Part shown: piece after piece, positions 18,399 to 28,554 of the stretch
Position numbering within the stretch: the first letter of the stretch is position 1
Layout of the letters: the number at the start of each line of letters is the position of its first letter
Assembly (NCBI GenBank): GCA_021323915.1
Contig: JAJPKB010000256.1
Span: 1 to 64,000, forward strand
DNA length: 64,000 nucleotides
Direction: 5' to 3'
Origin: Chloroflexota bacterium
Lineage (GTDB): Bacteria > Chloroflexota > UBA6077 > FW602-bin22 > CADDYW01
Position numbers and translations under genes: made by a program
Notes under the pieces: model-generated
The model's input: the letters and a program-made list of their open reading frames with translations, nothing else
What the model was told of the DNA's origin: nothing
Database searches by the model: none

Positions 18399-19595
18399 GT
18401 GAGCAAGTTACGCGTTGGCGTCATCTACGGCAGCCGCTCGGTCGAGCATGAGGTATCGATCATCACCGCGCTGCAGGCGATGGACGCGATGGACCCCACA
18501 CGATACGAGCCGGTTCCCCTCTACATCACCAAGCAGGGCGAATGGCTGACCGGCCCCGCGTTGCGTAAGCTGGAAACCTACAAGGCCGGCCCTGACGCGG
18601 TGAAGAGTCTGGTGAAGGCCTCGCTTCCGCCGGCTCCCAGTCAAGGTGTTCTCAGCGTGACCCAGCAGCGCGGTCGATTTCTTCCACTGTCGGGGGGTCT
18701 ATCCGGCGCGTCGCGGATCTCGATCGACGTCGCGTTTCCCTGCGTCCACGGCACGTTCGGCGAGGACGGTACCCTGCAGGGGCTGTTCGAGCTCGCGAAT
18801 CTACCCTACGTGGGCTCGGGCGTCCTGGCTTCCGCGGTTGGCATGGACAAGATCGTGATGAAGGCGGTTTTCCGAGCGTCCGGCCTGCCGGTCATCGACT
18901 GTTTGCCGCTCACTCGCGGTGCCTGGGAAGCCGGACCAGACGCGGTCGTCGACCGAGTCGAAAGTGAGGTCGGCTATCCCGCGTTCGTCAAACCGGCGAA
19001 CCTGGGCTCGAGCGTTGGCATCTCGCGGGCGACCGATCGTGACTCGCTGCGCTCCGCGCTGGAGGTCGCGGCCCAATACGATACACGGCTTCTCGTCGAA
19101 CGCGGGATCGAGAGCGCCGTCGACATCAACTGCTCGGTGCTCGGACACGGAGACGACCTCCGGGCGTCGGTGTGCGAGCAGCCGGTATCCTGGGAAGCTT
19201 TCCTGAGCTACGAAGACAAATACATCCGGGGCGGCAAATCGCAGGGCATGAAGGGCGCCAGCCGACGGATTCCCGCGCCGATCTCGCCCGGGTTGACGAG
19301 CAAGATCCAGGATCTGGCGAAGCGAGCGTTTCGCGCGGTCGACGCGGCTGGCGTCGCTCGAATTGACTTTCTCCTCGCCCCGAACGAGGAAGTCTACGTC
19401 AACGAGATCAACACGCTTCCCGGTTCGCTGTCGTTCTATCTCTGGGAAGCTACGGATCTTCCGTTCCCGCGACTGGTCGAGCGCTTGATCGAGATCGCAC
19501 TCGCCCGTCACGCGGCTCAACAGAAGACCACCTACTCGTTCGATTCCGCTTTGCTCGCGAAGACGCTGGAGAGCAGCGGCAAGGGACGACGCTGA
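18399..19595 (+). CDS. ddl: D-alanine--D-alanine ligase
   Basis: RVGVIYGSRSVEHEVSIITA, FPCVHGTFGEDGTLQGLFELANLPYVGSGVLASAVGMDK, VKPANLGSSVGISRA, VNEINTLPGSLSFYLWEA. Confidence 0.93.
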   Translation: MSKLRVGVIYGSRSVEHEVSIITALQAMDAMDPTRYEPVPLYITKQGEWLTGPALRKLETYKAGPDAVKSLVKASLPPAPSQGVLSVTQQRGRFLPLSGGLSGASRISIDVAFPCVHGTFGEDGTLQGLFELANLPYVGSGVLASAVGMDKIVMKAVFRASGLPVIDCLPLTRGAWEAGPDAVVDRVESEVGYPAFVKPANLGSSVGISRATDRDSLRSALEVAAQYDTRLLVERGIESAVDINCSVLGHGDDLRASVCEQPVSWEAFLSYEDKYIRGGKSQGMKGASRRIPAPISPGLTSKIQDLAKRAFRAVDAAGVARIDFLLAPNEEVYVNEINTLPGSLSFYLWEATDLPFPRLVERLIEIALARHAAQQKTTYSFDSALLAKTLESSGKGRR

Positions 19596-19605
19596 GCGTC
19601 ACCAA

Positions 19606-21165
19606 TCAGAAGCCGTAGATCTGACCGTACTTCTCGCCGAGATACCGCGTCAGGTAGACGGGGTTCGGCGCCTCGCCGGTTGCGCGCTCGATCAGCTCTC
19701 CCGGTCGGTACCGCCGTCCGTAGCGATGAATGCGATCCCGCAGCCAGGCCAGGATCGGTGCGAACTCTCCCCGGGAAATTCGCTCGTCGACGTCCGGGAT
19801 CTCGCGACGGATCGTGGCCCATAGTTGGGCCGCGTAGAGGTTGCCCAGCGAATACGTCGGGAAGTACCCGAACAGGCCGGACGCCCAGTGAGTGTCCTGC
19901 AGGACCCCCATCGCGTCGTTCGGGACGTCGATGCCGAGGTAATCCTTCGTCAAACGGTTCCAGAGGGATGGGAGGTCGTCGACGTCGACCTCGCCAGCGA
20001 TGATCCGCCGTTCGATCTCGAAGCGAAGGATGATGTGCAGGTTGTACGTGATCTCGTCAGCCTCGACTCGAATCAGCGAGCGCTCGACCTGATTCACGGC
20101 CCCAAACATATCTTCGGGTGTAACGTTGGCGACCTGGGCCGGGAAGAGCGTCTTTAGCTCGGGAAGGGCGAAGCGCCAGAACGCGATGCTGCGGCCAATC
20201 AGGTTTTCCCAGAGTCGCGATTGCGATTCGTGGATGCCGAGCGAGGCGCACTCGCCAAGGCCCGTCCGTGCCAGATCGATCGGAATTCCCTGATCGTACA
20301 GGCCGTGCCCGCCCTCGTGGATTGTCGCGTAGAAGGCGACCGCCAGATCGTGCTCGTCGTAACGGGTGGTGATCCGCACGTCGGTTGGGCCGAAGCTCGT
20401 CGTGAACGGGTGGGCAGACACGTCTTCGCGACCGGCCTCGAAGTCGAATCCCATCCGCCGAAGAACACGCTCGCCGAAGGTGGCCTGCTTCGCACGATCG
20501 AACGTCTGGGTGAGCGGCGCTCGACTGGGCCGACGCGGCGACCGATCGATGCGTTCGAGCAGCGAGACTGTTTGTCGGCGCAAATCGTCGAACAACGGGA
20601 TGAGCTGAGCGCAGGTCGCCCCCGGCTCGTACTCGTCGAGGAGCGCATCGTAAGGGTGTTCGGCGAAGCCGACGCACCGGGCTTCCTGGCGCTTGAGCTC
20701 GACGATCTTTCGGAGATCGGGCGCGAAGATGTCCCACCGCGACTCGGATCGTGCTCGATGCCACGATTCAACACCTTCGGTCGTCGCGATGGCGAGATCC
20801 TTGACCAGGGAATCCGGCAGCTTGGTCGCACGGTCGAAATCGCGACGGATGACTCTCAAAAAAGCGCGGTCGAGCTCGGCGAGCTCTTTCTGTGCGCTGG
20901 CGTTCTCCAGCGAGGTCAGCAATTGGCCGACTTTCGGGTCGACGAGTCGCTCGTGGATAATTCCGTGGAGCGCGGCCTTCTGAGTCGCGCGAAAATGAGC
21001 TCCCTTCGGAGGCATCATCGTCTCCTGATCCCAGCCGAGCACGGCAGCGGCCTGTCCCAGGTCGACAATCTCCGCCACGCGACGACGCAGCTCGGCAAGT
21101 TGGTCGTTCGTCTTCGCTGACACTGACAAGGTGCCCTCTTCTGATAATGTTTTCGATTTACTCAT
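19606..21165 (-). CDS. M32 family carboxypeptidase (thermostable carboxypeptidase 1 type)
   Basis: AVLGWDQETMMPPKGAHFRA, FYATIHEGGHGLYDQG (HExxH-type site), GIHESQSRLWENLIGRS, WASGLFGYFPTYSLGNLYAAQ. Confidence 0.93.
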   Translation of the reverse strand: MSKSKTLSEEGTLSVSAKTNDQLAELRRRVAEIVDLGQAAAVLGWDQETMMPPKGAHFRATQKAALHGIIHERLVDPKVGQLLTSLENASAQKELAELDRAFLRVIRRDFDRATKLPDSLVKDLAIATTEGVESWHRARSESRWDIFAPDLRKIVELKRQEARCVGFAEHPYDALLDEYEPGATCAQLIPLFDDLRRQTVSLLERIDRSPRRPSRAPLTQTFDRAKQATFGERVLRRMGFDFEAGREDVSAHPFTTSFGPTDVRITTRYDEHDLAVAFYATIHEGGHGLYDQGIPIDLARTGLGECASLGIHESQSRLWENLIGRSIAFWRFALPELKTLFPAQVANVTPEDMFGAVNQVERSLIRVEADEITYNLHIILRFEIERRIIAGEVDVDDLPSLWNRLTKDYLGIDVPNDAMGVLQDTHWASGLFGYFPTYSLGNLYAAQLWATIRREIPDVDERISRGEFAPILAWLRDRIHRYGRRYRPGELIERATGEAPNPVYLTRYLGEKYGQIYGF

Positions 21166-21399
21166 ACTCGCGGCGTAGTGAAAGGGTGAGAAGCCAGGGC
21201 GGACGCGCCTCCGCTGTTGGCTATCCAAAGTATATCACGTGGTCTTACCACGAGATTTCAACTTGACAGAGAATCGCCGCAGTCATTAGAATTGGCAGCC
21301 GTCAGCGCCCTTCGTCCCCAGGGTGCTGCTGCTCTCCAGGACTGGCACTGAGGCGAGTGGGGAGCCAACGAGTTGACCCGCGCATGAGTCGAGGGCAGC

Positions 21400-23199
21400 A
21401 TGGAATTGGCACGTGGCCCCGTCGTCGCGACGCCACGGCGCCCGACAATGGTCGCCAGGGTTGCCGCGTCTTCGCGGCGTCAGAACCGTACCCGCACGAG
21501 TCACGCGGCTTTCGTCGTGGGCGGACTCGGGGCCGCGACTCTTGTCGGCGTCCTCGCGTTCACTGTCGGTCGGCCGACTGCTCCGGTTGGAACGCTGATC
21601 GCGCCGCTGTGCATCTTGACGCTCGCGATAACCGCGGTTGCCGTGTCGAGCATCGTGGTGGCCGGACAACCGGAGCAGCGCTCGCTCAATCTCCTTCATC
21701 GTAGCGCGTGTCGGATCCTGAATGGCGATACCCTCGGATTCGTTCCGCCCGCGGTCTCTTCCCCGTTTCAGACCCTCGCGAGCGATTTGACCAGCCTCGC
21801 GTCCGAGTTGGAGCATGTGCGCTCCGACCTCGATCGGACCGCTCGAGAGCTCCGCTTCGCTCTGCAAGGGCGTGAGCACCTCGTCAACACGCTGGCAATC
21901 GAAAACAAGCGGCTGCGGACCGAGGCATCGGTCGTTCACGAATTCGTCGAAACGGTAAACCGCCCACTTGATCGGGAGCAAGTCTGCCTTCAGCTCCTGA
22001 ACGCCCTCGACGACGAGATCACTTATCGCGAGGCGCTGATCTATCTCGTAGACTCGGAAGCTGGCCAGCTGCGTCCCGCGGCGGTCTGCGATCGGGATCA
22101 GAATTATCGTCACGTCGGGCGGTACGTGCAGAGCTTGCCCAACGTCGCCGGCGAAGCGATCTCGGGACGTGGTCTGGCTGCCGTGGTGTTTCAGACCGGC
22201 AAGGCGATCATCGTGGCCGATGCGCGCACCGATGGGCGCTTCTCCGGCCTGCGAACCGAGCGTCGCAGCTACCTTGCCGTGCCCATCGAGGTAAAGTCGC
22301 GAACGATTGGCGTGTTACAGCTCGGAACGGGAGAGCCAAACGTCTACGACGACCACGATGAGCGCCGACTGTCGACCCTGGCACGCTACGCCGCCGTTTG
22401 GATCGAGAACGTTCGCCTGTTCGAGGAAGCGGCAAAGGTCGAGGCGCTGCGGAAAGTCGACCGCCTCAAGTCGGAGCTTCTCTCGACGGTTTCTCACGAG
22501 CTGCGAACGCCCCTGGCCTCCATCAAGGGATACGCGACCAGTCTGCTACGTACCGACGTCGAGTGGGACGACGAAACCCGGCGGGAGTTCCTCCAGATTA
22601 TCGACGAGGAGAGCGATCGATTGACCGGCCTGATCGCGGACTTGCTGGAGATGTCGGAGATCGAGGCCGGGATGCTCCGCGTAGAAAAGGAACCGGTGCT
22701 CCTGCCGCGCCTGGTTCAGAAGGTAGTGAAGAAGCTGCGGCCGGCCGCCGGCGACCACGTCATTTCGTTCAGCTCGGGATCGGACGTGCCGGAGACGATG
22801 GGAGATCCGCGCCGCCTCGAGCAGGTTCTCCACAATCTCATCGTCAACGCGATTAAGTACTCGGCCAACGGAACGCCGATCTCGATCCGGGTGGAGCGGG
22901 TGAACCACGACGTTCAAGTATCGGTCAAGGATCAGGGGGTCGGAATCGCCCCCGACCACCTCGAACACGTCTTCGAGCGCTTCTATCGGGTCCATGGAGA
23001 GCTAACCCGGGAAACCGGGGGCTCGGGCCTGGGGCTACCAATCTGCCGGGGCCTCGTGGAGGCCCATGGTGGAAAGATTAGCGTCGAAAGCAAGCTGGGC
23101 GTCGGCAGTACGTTCTATTTCACAATTCCGATTGTCGAGGTCGTTCGGCAATCAGACGTTCAACCTTCGCCGTTAATCGCGGCCGGCAGCGTGCGTTGA
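21400..23199 (+). CDS. Membrane sensor histidine kinase with GAF domain
   Basis: Two hydrophobic segments, GAF-like region ([48 protein letters not shown]), H-box [26 protein letters not shown] boxes [17 protein letters not shown] and [18 protein letters not shown]. Confidence 0.93.
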   Translation: MELARGPVVATPRRPTMVARVAASSRRQNRTRTSHAAFVVGGLGAATLVGVLAFTVGRPTAPVGTLIAPLCILTLAITAVAVSSIVVAGQPEQRSLNLLHRSACRILNGDTLGFVPPAVSSPFQTLASDLTSLASELEHVRSDLDRTARELRFALQGREHLVNTLAIENKRLRTEASVVHEFVETVNRPLDREQVCLQLLNALDDEITYREALIYLVDSEAGQLRPAAVCDRDQNYRHVGRYVQSLPNVAGEAISGRGLAAVVFQTGKAIIVADARTDGRFSGLRTERRSYLAVPIEVKSRTIGVLQLGTGEPNVYDDHDERRLSTLARYAAVWIENVRLFEEAAKVEALRKVDRLKSELLSTVSHELRTPLASIKGYATSLLRTDVEWDDETRREFLQIIDEESDRLTGLIADLLEMSEIEAGMLRVEKEPVLLPRLVQKVVKKLRPAAGDHVISFSSGSDVPETMGDPRRLEQVLHNLIVNAIKYSANGTPISIRVERVNHDVQVSVKDQGVGIAPDHLEHVFERFYRVHGELTRETGGSGLGLPICRGLVEAHGGKISVESKLGVGSTFYFTIPIVEVVRQSDVQPSPLIAAGSVR

Positions 23200-23281
23200 G
23201 CCCGGTCGACCGACGCGGGGTTAACGAAGAGGGAAGACGACCAGGTCCCCGAAGGGGATCAAGCTCAGGTGCGGAGGGGAA

Positions 23282-24016
23282 ATGCCCAAAGAAAAGATCT
23301 TGATCGTGGACGACGAGGCTCGAATTCTTCGGCTCGTGCGGAGCAATCTCGAACCGGTCGGTTACAAAGTGCTGACCGCGATGGACGGCGAGTCGGCGCT
23401 GACCGCGGCGGAGATGAACGATCCCGACCTGATCATCCTCGACTTGATGCTGCCCCGCCTTGACGGATTCGAAGTGTGCCGACGCTTACGCGAGTTCTCC
23501 ACCGTCCCGATTATCATTCTGACGGCGAAGGGCGAAGAGGTCGACAAAGTCAAGGGATTGGAGCTGGGGGCAGATGACTACTTGACCAAGCCGTTCAGCG
23601 TCCAGGAGCTGCTCGCCCGGATCAAGGCGGTCCTTCGGCGGACCCGCGTGCCGCCCACCCAGAAGCTCGAACCTGTCTTCAATCTGGCCGGTTTTTCGGT
23701 GAACTTTGCCCAGCGGCGGGTAGTCTCGAACGGGGCGGATGTGAAGCTCAGTCCGACCGAATACAAGCTGCTGTACGAGCTCGTCACCAACGCCGGACGG
23801 GTCGTCTTGCACCAGGACTTGCTCGCGCGGGTTTGGGGACGAGAGTACCGGGACGAAACCGAGTACCTTCGGGTTTATATCCGTTACCTGAGGCAGAAGA
23901 TCGAAGAGGATCCGTCTCGCCCGAAGCTGATCCTGACCGAGCCCGGCGTCGGCTACCGATTCGCCGCTCCCGCCGAGCCACCCGCGGCCGCGGTAGCCGC
24001 GCCATCCGCGACTTAG
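23282..24016 (+). CDS. OmpR/PhoB-family response regulator
   Basis: KILIVDDEARILRLVRSNL, DLIILDLMLPRLDGFEVCRRLR, ILTAKGEEVDKVKGLELGADDYLTKPFS; winged helix LSPTEYKLLYELVTNAGRVV...RVYIRYLRQKIEEDP...GVGYRF. Confidence 0.95.
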   Translation: MPKEKILIVDDEARILRLVRSNLEPVGYKVLTAMDGESALTAAEMNDPDLIILDLMLPRLDGFEVCRRLREFSTVPIIILTAKGEEVDKVKGLELGADDYLTKPFSVQELLARIKAVLRRTRVPPTQKLEPVFNLAGFSVNFAQRRVVSNGADVKLSPTEYKLLYELVTNAGRVVLHQDLLARVWGREYRDETEYLRVYIRYLRQKIEEDPSRPKLILTEPGVGYRFAAPAEPPAAAVAAPSAT

Positions 24017-24136
24017 AGCAGCCGCGGGTTCCAAAAAGGAGACGCACGACCAACCAGTAGTACGGTAGCTTGTCCTCCGCCCGTCCCGGTGCCCGGAGCA
24101 GGGGCCACGGCGTTGCACGCGTGCCGCGCATCCGAG

Positions 24137-24991
24137 TCAGGCAGGACTGTCCCCATCGCTTCCCGGTCGGTTGAGGACGTATCTTTCAAGCGCGACGGCG
24201 ACGCCGTCCTCGCTGACGCTGGGTACCGTCGCGATGGCTGCAAGGGCCAGCACGTCGGGATGGGCGTTGGCGACCGCGACGCCGAGTCCGGCGAAGCGGA
24301 GCATCTCCAGGTCGTTCCAGTCGTCGCCGATAGCGAGAGTTTGCTCCCGGGACACGCCGACTTCGCTCGCCAGCCAGGCAAGGGCGGAGCCTTTGTGTAC
24401 GTCGGGGTGGCTGAACTCGGTCAGCAGCGGGTGCCCGGTCGTTACGTGAAGCGCGGGGCTGAAGACGCGCCGCATCTCCTCGACCAGGGCACGGGTCCGC
24501 TCGGGAGGGGCGTCGATCGCGAGGTGGGTCGGATCTCGGTCGACGTGGGCCACGAGATCCGGGACCTTCACCGCGTTGACCCGCTGAAGCGATTCGAAGT
24601 TGTAGGCGCCGGGCGCCATCTGCTCGACAAAAACTTGCTCGCCAACGTAAACGCGCGCGGTCAGGTCGCGTCGGCGTGCCTCCTGAATCACTGCCCGGGC
24701 CAGGTCGAGCGGAACTCCCCGCTCGTAAAGCGACCTTCGGGTGCCCGGATCGACCACCAGCGCGCCACCGTAACAGATGACCGGCGACGTGATCTTCAGA
24801 TCGGAGACGAGGTGCTCCAGCAGGGGAAACATGCGGCCGCTGGCGAGAGTGACGATCGTTCCCTGATTCTGGGCACGCTCGATCGCCCGCCGCACGTTCG
24901 AGGAAACCGGCTTCCCCCGCTCCATTAGCGTGCCATCCACGTCGATCGCGACCAGCCGGTATTCTGCCAAACTCCCACACCTTCCTAACAA
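24137..24991 (-). CDS. Cof-type HAD-superfamily hydrolase
   Basis: YRLVAIDVDGTLMERGKPVSSNVRRAIERA, TLASGRMFP, GVSREQTLAIGDDWNDLEMLRFAGLGVAVANAHP. Confidence 0.92.
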   Translation of the reverse strand: MLGRCGSLAEYRLVAIDVDGTLMERGKPVSSNVRRAIERAQNQGTIVTLASGRMFPLLEHLVSDLKITSPVICYGGALVVDPGTRRSLYERGVPLDLARAVIQEARRRDLTARVYVGEQVFVEQMAPGAYNFESLQRVNAVKVPDLVAHVDRDPTHLAIDAPPERTRALVEEMRRVFSPALHVTTGHPLLTEFSHPDVHKGSALAWLASEVGVSREQTLAIGDDWNDLEMLRFAGLGVAVANAHPDVLALAAIATVPSVSEDGVAVALERYVLNRPGSDGDSPA

Positions 24992-25049
24992 GCGGGCTGC
25001 CGCTTTTAATCGGGGTCTAATTCAAGGGGCGTAGCATGCACGTCGTGGA

Positions 25050-25135
25050 GGGATGAGAGCGCTGCCACGAGGCTGAGGCCAGCCCCGAAGGGCGAAATCG
25101 TCGCGAAAGGAGGTGTCGAGCCGCGCTCTCATCCC
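25050..25135. other. 86-nt intergenic element closed by a perfect 13-bp inverted repeat; candidate structured RNA
   Basis: gggatgagagcgc (25050-25062) pairs with gcgctctcatccc (25123-25135); the interior holds short GC hairpins (ggctgaggccagcc, gccccgaagggc). Confidence 0.45.
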
Positions 25136-25198
25136 GGGGGTTCCACGGAATCGTTCCGCTCATTTCTCGTATCGAGCGCGTCGGCGCCCTACCTCCGA

Positions 25199-25657
25199 CT
25201 ACCCCTCGTCGTCCGCCTCTTCGAATTCTGCCTCGATGCCTTCCTTCAGCCTCTCCAACAATGACTCATCAGCCTGGCGGAGCTGGTTTTCGGCAAACCG
25301 GCTGAGAAAGTTCCAGATTCCGGCAAACCGGTACTCGCTTTCCAGGGTAAGGCGGGTCTGGTCGTTCTCTTCCGGTTCCAGCCGAGTGATGACTCGGATC
25401 ATGCCGGTGGTCGCGTCGACCACCTCCTCTTCGATGCGCTCTTTCGGGAAGAGGGTATACTTGCGCCGCTGCTGGATCCGCTTTCCGTCGCGCTCCCATT
25501 CGTTGTCGCAGACGACGACGTTGTCGCGTCGCTCGACGACGATCTGAGACTTCAGGCTCGGGTTGATCCGCAGCCTGACCGGGCCACCGTATTCGGTCAG
25601 TATGTCGAAGACGTCGTCACGTGGAGCGTCGATGACGATACTTGCGTGGATGAGCAC
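25199..25657 (-). CDS. SRPBCC/START-like domain protein
   Basis: Starts MLIHASIVIDAPRDDVFDILTEYGGPVRLRINPSL, typical SRPBCC N-terminus; basic/acidic C-terminus. Confidence 0.7.
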   Translation of the reverse strand: MLIHASIVIDAPRDDVFDILTEYGGPVRLRINPSLKSQIVVERRDNVVVCDNEWERDGKRIQQRRKYTLFPKERIEEEVVDATTGMIRVITRLEPEENDQTRLTLESEYRFAGIWNFLSRFAENQLRQADESLLERLKEGIEAEFEEADDEG

Positions 25658-25797
25658 GGAAACCTCGCGAAGTTGGGACAGACTACCTCCATTGTAGGAC
25701 GTCAGACTTTCAGACGCCAGTCATTGGTCTCGGTTGACACGGCCGCGAAGCACCCATTATAGTTCAGCCTGGATTTCCCGAAGGACAAAGGTTTACC

Positions 25798-26505
25798 GTG
25801 GTTAACCCTTTCGCGATCATCTGGCGCGGGATCGTCGACGTTTACGGCGAATTGTTCCCGATGGTCGGCATGAACTTGCTCTGGCTCCTGATCAGCATCC
25901 CACTGGTCGCGGTTATGACCCTGATCCTGGTTCTCTTTCGGGTGCCGGGAGAAGTCGCGTTCCCGATCGCCTTGCTGTTCGCGGTCATCGCGCCGAGCCC
26001 GGCTTCCGTCGGCATACACAACTACGCGAATCAGCTGGCCAAGGAAGAACGGGTCGAGTTCGATCTGTTCTGGGTGGGCTTGAAGACGCTGGGAAAGCGT
26101 AGCCTCGTCTTGCTCGGCATCGGAGTGCTCGGGACGATTCTCCTGGGGGTGAACCTGGCGTTTTACCTCAGCAGTAGCGTTCCCGCGCTCCATTACCTCG
26201 CGATACTCTGGTTCTACGTGCTCATCCTTTGGCTCATCATGCTGATGTATATGAACCCACTCCTGGTCGAGCAGCACACGAAGAGTTACAAGCTGATCCT
26301 GCGTAACAGCTTTATTCTGGCGCTGGACAACATCATCGCGAGTCTGCTCCTGTTCATCGTCGTGGTGGCCCTCAGCGTGGCGAGTATCGTCGTCACCTTG
26401 TTGATCGCGCTGGTCAGCGGATCTCTCGTCGCGGACGTTCAGACCCGTGCCGTCCTCGCCTATCTGGAGAAATACGAATCCCGGGCCGCCAGGCGCTCTC
26501 CCTGA
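25798..26505 (+). CDS. DUF624 (YesL)-like membrane protein
   Basis: Five hydrophobic segments; NLLWLLISIPLV and a YMNPLLVEQ segment fit the YesL/DUF624 pattern. GTG start. Confidence 0.65.
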   Translation: MVNPFAIIWRGIVDVYGELFPMVGMNLLWLLISIPLVAVMTLILVLFRVPGEVAFPIALLFAVIAPSPASVGIHNYANQLAKEERVEFDLFWVGLKTLGKRSLVLLGIGVLGTILLGVNLAFYLSSSVPALHYLAILWFYVLILWLIMLMYMNPLLVEQHTKSYKLILRNSFILALDNIIASLLLFIVVVALSVASIVVTLLIALVSGSLVADVQTRAVLAYLEKYESRAARRSP

Positions 26506-26523
26506 CGCCTGTTATCCGTGTGG

Positions 26524-26529
26524 TATAAT
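26524..26529 (+). promoter_or_regulatory. Putative -10 box (TATAAT) upstream of yebC-ruvC-ruvA
   Basis: gtgTGGTATAATcg in the intergenic region before 26661. Confidence 0.45.
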
Positions 26530-26660
26530 CGTTAGTCGGACTTCAAATGAGTTTACTGGAGGCCGGGCGTCGACCGACGCCCGGCTTGAGGCTTATGACG
26601 AGTCTTTTACCGTCTTCGCTTCTCGCCTGACCGTGGGCTCCAGAGAAAGGATGGTCAAAG

Positions 26661-27410
26661 ATGTCGGGACACAGTAAGTGGGCGCAAATCAAGCATCAGA
26701 AAGCCGGCAACGACGCGAAGCGCGGCCAGCTTTTCACCAAGCTCGGACGTGAGATCACGATCGCCGCCCGTGAGGGCGGGGCCGATGCCGAGTCGAACGT
26801 TCGCTTGCGCCTGGCAATCCAACGGGCCCGCGATGCCAACATGCCGGGAGAAAACATCGACCGCGCGATCAAGCGCGGGTCGGGAACCGGCGATGGCGCC
26901 GCGCTCGAGGAAGCGACCTACGAAGGGTACGGTCCGGGCGGAGCGGCCATGATGGTCGAGGTCGCGACCGACAACCGCAACCGGGCTGCCGCCGAAGTGC
27001 GTAACGCCTTCGCCCGGGCGGGTGGAAACATGGGCGAGAGCGGGTGCGTCGCTTGGATCTTCGAGCCGAGGGGCGTGATCGAAGTCGCGACGAACGGACA
27101 CGATCCCGACGAGCTCGCTCTGCAGGCGATCGACGCCGGCGCGGAAGACGTGCAGACCGAAGGCGACGTCGTCGCGATTTACACGAGCCCGTCGAGTCTC
27201 GAGCCGGTTCGCAAGGCGCTCGCCGCCCAGAACGTGACGATCGCATCGGCCGAGTCGACGATGGTGCCGAAGACAACGGTTTCGACGGATGACGAGACGG
27301 CGCTCAAGGTTTTGCGGCTCGTCGATCGGCTCGAAGAGCTCGACGACGTGCAGAAGGTTTACACAAACCTGGAAATACCGGACGCCGTTCTGGAACAATA
27401 CAGCAAGTGA
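26661..27410 (+). CDS. yebC: YebC/PmpR family protein
   Basis: MSGHSKWAQIKHQKAGNDAKRGQLFTKLGREI, RDANMPGENIDRAIKRGSG, YEGYGPGGAAMMVE. Confidence 0.96.
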   Translation: MSGHSKWAQIKHQKAGNDAKRGQLFTKLGREITIAAREGGADAESNVRLRLAIQRARDANMPGENIDRAIKRGSGTGDGAALEEATYEGYGPGGAAMMVEVATDNRNRAAAEVRNAFARAGGNMGESGCVAWIFEPRGVIEVATNGHDPDELALQAIDAGAEDVQTEGDVVAIYTSPSSLEPVRKALAAQNVTIASAESTMVPKTTVSTDDETALKVLRLVDRLEELDDVQKVYTNLEIPDAVLEQYSK

Positions 27411-27426
27411 GGGCGGCCTGATCTCG

Positions 27427-27939
27427 ATGCGTCGGGTTCTTGGCGTCGATCCCGGGACCGCGCGCATGGGATACGCGGTGGTTCACCAGAGCGGCGAACG
27501 ATTGCAGTTGCTGACCTGCGGCGCGCTCGAGACCGCGAGCTCGCTTCCGCTGCAAGATCGACTTGCGCTCCTCTACGACGGTCTGAAGGATCTCGTCGAC
27601 GCGTGGCACCCGACCGAGCTGGCGATCGAAGATCTCTTCTTCAACCGAAACGTCCGAAGCGCGCTCTCGGTTGGTCAGGCGCGCGGAGTGGCCCTGCTCC
27701 TGGCAGCACACCGAGGGCTGACAGTGAGTAGTTACACGCCGCTCCAGGTCAAAGAGGCGGTGACCGGATTTGGGCGGGCGCGCAAAGAACAAATCCAGGA
27801 AATGGTGCGGGTGCTGCTCGATCTGACGTACGTCCCGCAGCCAGACGACGCTGCCGATGCCGCCGCGCTCGCGGTGTGCCACCTGAACAGCGCGGCCGGA
27901 CGGGAAGCGATCCGGCAGCTCACCCGCGACGCCCGCTGA
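27427..27939 (+). CDS. ruvC: Crossover junction endodeoxyribonuclease RuvC
   Basis: RRVLGVDPGTARMGYAVV, LAIEDLFFNRNVRSALSVGQARGVALL, DDAADAAALAVCHL. Confidence 0.95.
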   Translation: MRRVLGVDPGTARMGYAVVHQSGERLQLLTCGALETASSLPLQDRLALLYDGLKDLVDAWHPTELAIEDLFFNRNVRSALSVGQARGVALLLAAHRGLTVSSYTPLQVKEAVTGFGRARKEQIQEMVRVLLDLTYVPQPDDAADAAALAVCHLNSAAGREAIRQLTRDAR

Positions 27940-27965
27940 TCGAGCCTCAACATCCGGGGGGAACG

Positions 27966-28547
27966 GTGATCGCTGGAATTCGGGGAACGCTGGAAGCGGT
28001 TGGCGTCGATTGGGCGGTGATCGACGTCAGCGGAGTTAGTTACCGAGTCTTCGCGCCGACGAGCACCTTGAATCGGCTCCCGTCGATCGGCCAGGGCGTT
28101 CGCCTCCTCACTCACCTCTATCTACGTGAAGACCAGGTATCGCTTTACGGATTCCTCTCGGCTGAAGAGCTTGCGATGTTCGAGCAATTGCTCGGCGTTT
28201 CCGGGGTCGGACCGAAGCTCGCCTTGACAATGCTGTCGGCGGCGTCGGCCGCGAATCTCCGACAGGCTATCGCGAGCGAAAACGTGGAGAATCTGACGGC
28301 GATCCCGGGCATCGGCCGAAAGCTGGCCGGCCGGTTGATCCTCGAGCTCCGCGGCAAGCTGACGACCCCCGATGGCGTCAAGCCACCAACCGAGCGTCCG
28401 GTCGACGCCGACGTCGCCGAGGCCCTGATTGGCCTGGGATACAGTCCGGTGGACGCCCAGGCAGCGATCAAGAGCCTGCCCACCGGCCGTTCGCTCGACC
28501 TCGAAGAGCGAATCCGCCTGGCGCTACAGTTCTTCGCCAAGCGTTAA
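27966..28547 (+). CDS. ruvA: Holliday junction branch migration protein RuvA
   Basis: MIAGIRGTLEAVGVDWAVIDVSGVSYRV, YGFLSAEELAMFEQLLGVSGVGPKLALTMLSA, TAIPGIGRKLAGRLILEL, EALIGLGYSPVDAQAAI. GTG start. Confidence 0.95.
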   Translation: MIAGIRGTLEAVGVDWAVIDVSGVSYRVFAPTSTLNRLPSIGQGVRLLTHLYLREDQVSLYGFLSAEELAMFEQLLGVSGVGPKLALTMLSAASAANLRQAIASENVENLTAIPGIGRKLAGRLILELRGKLTTPDGVKPPTERPVDADVAEALIGLGYSPVDAQAAIKSLPTGRSLDLEERIRLALQFFAKR

Positions 28548-28554
28548 TGTGGAC

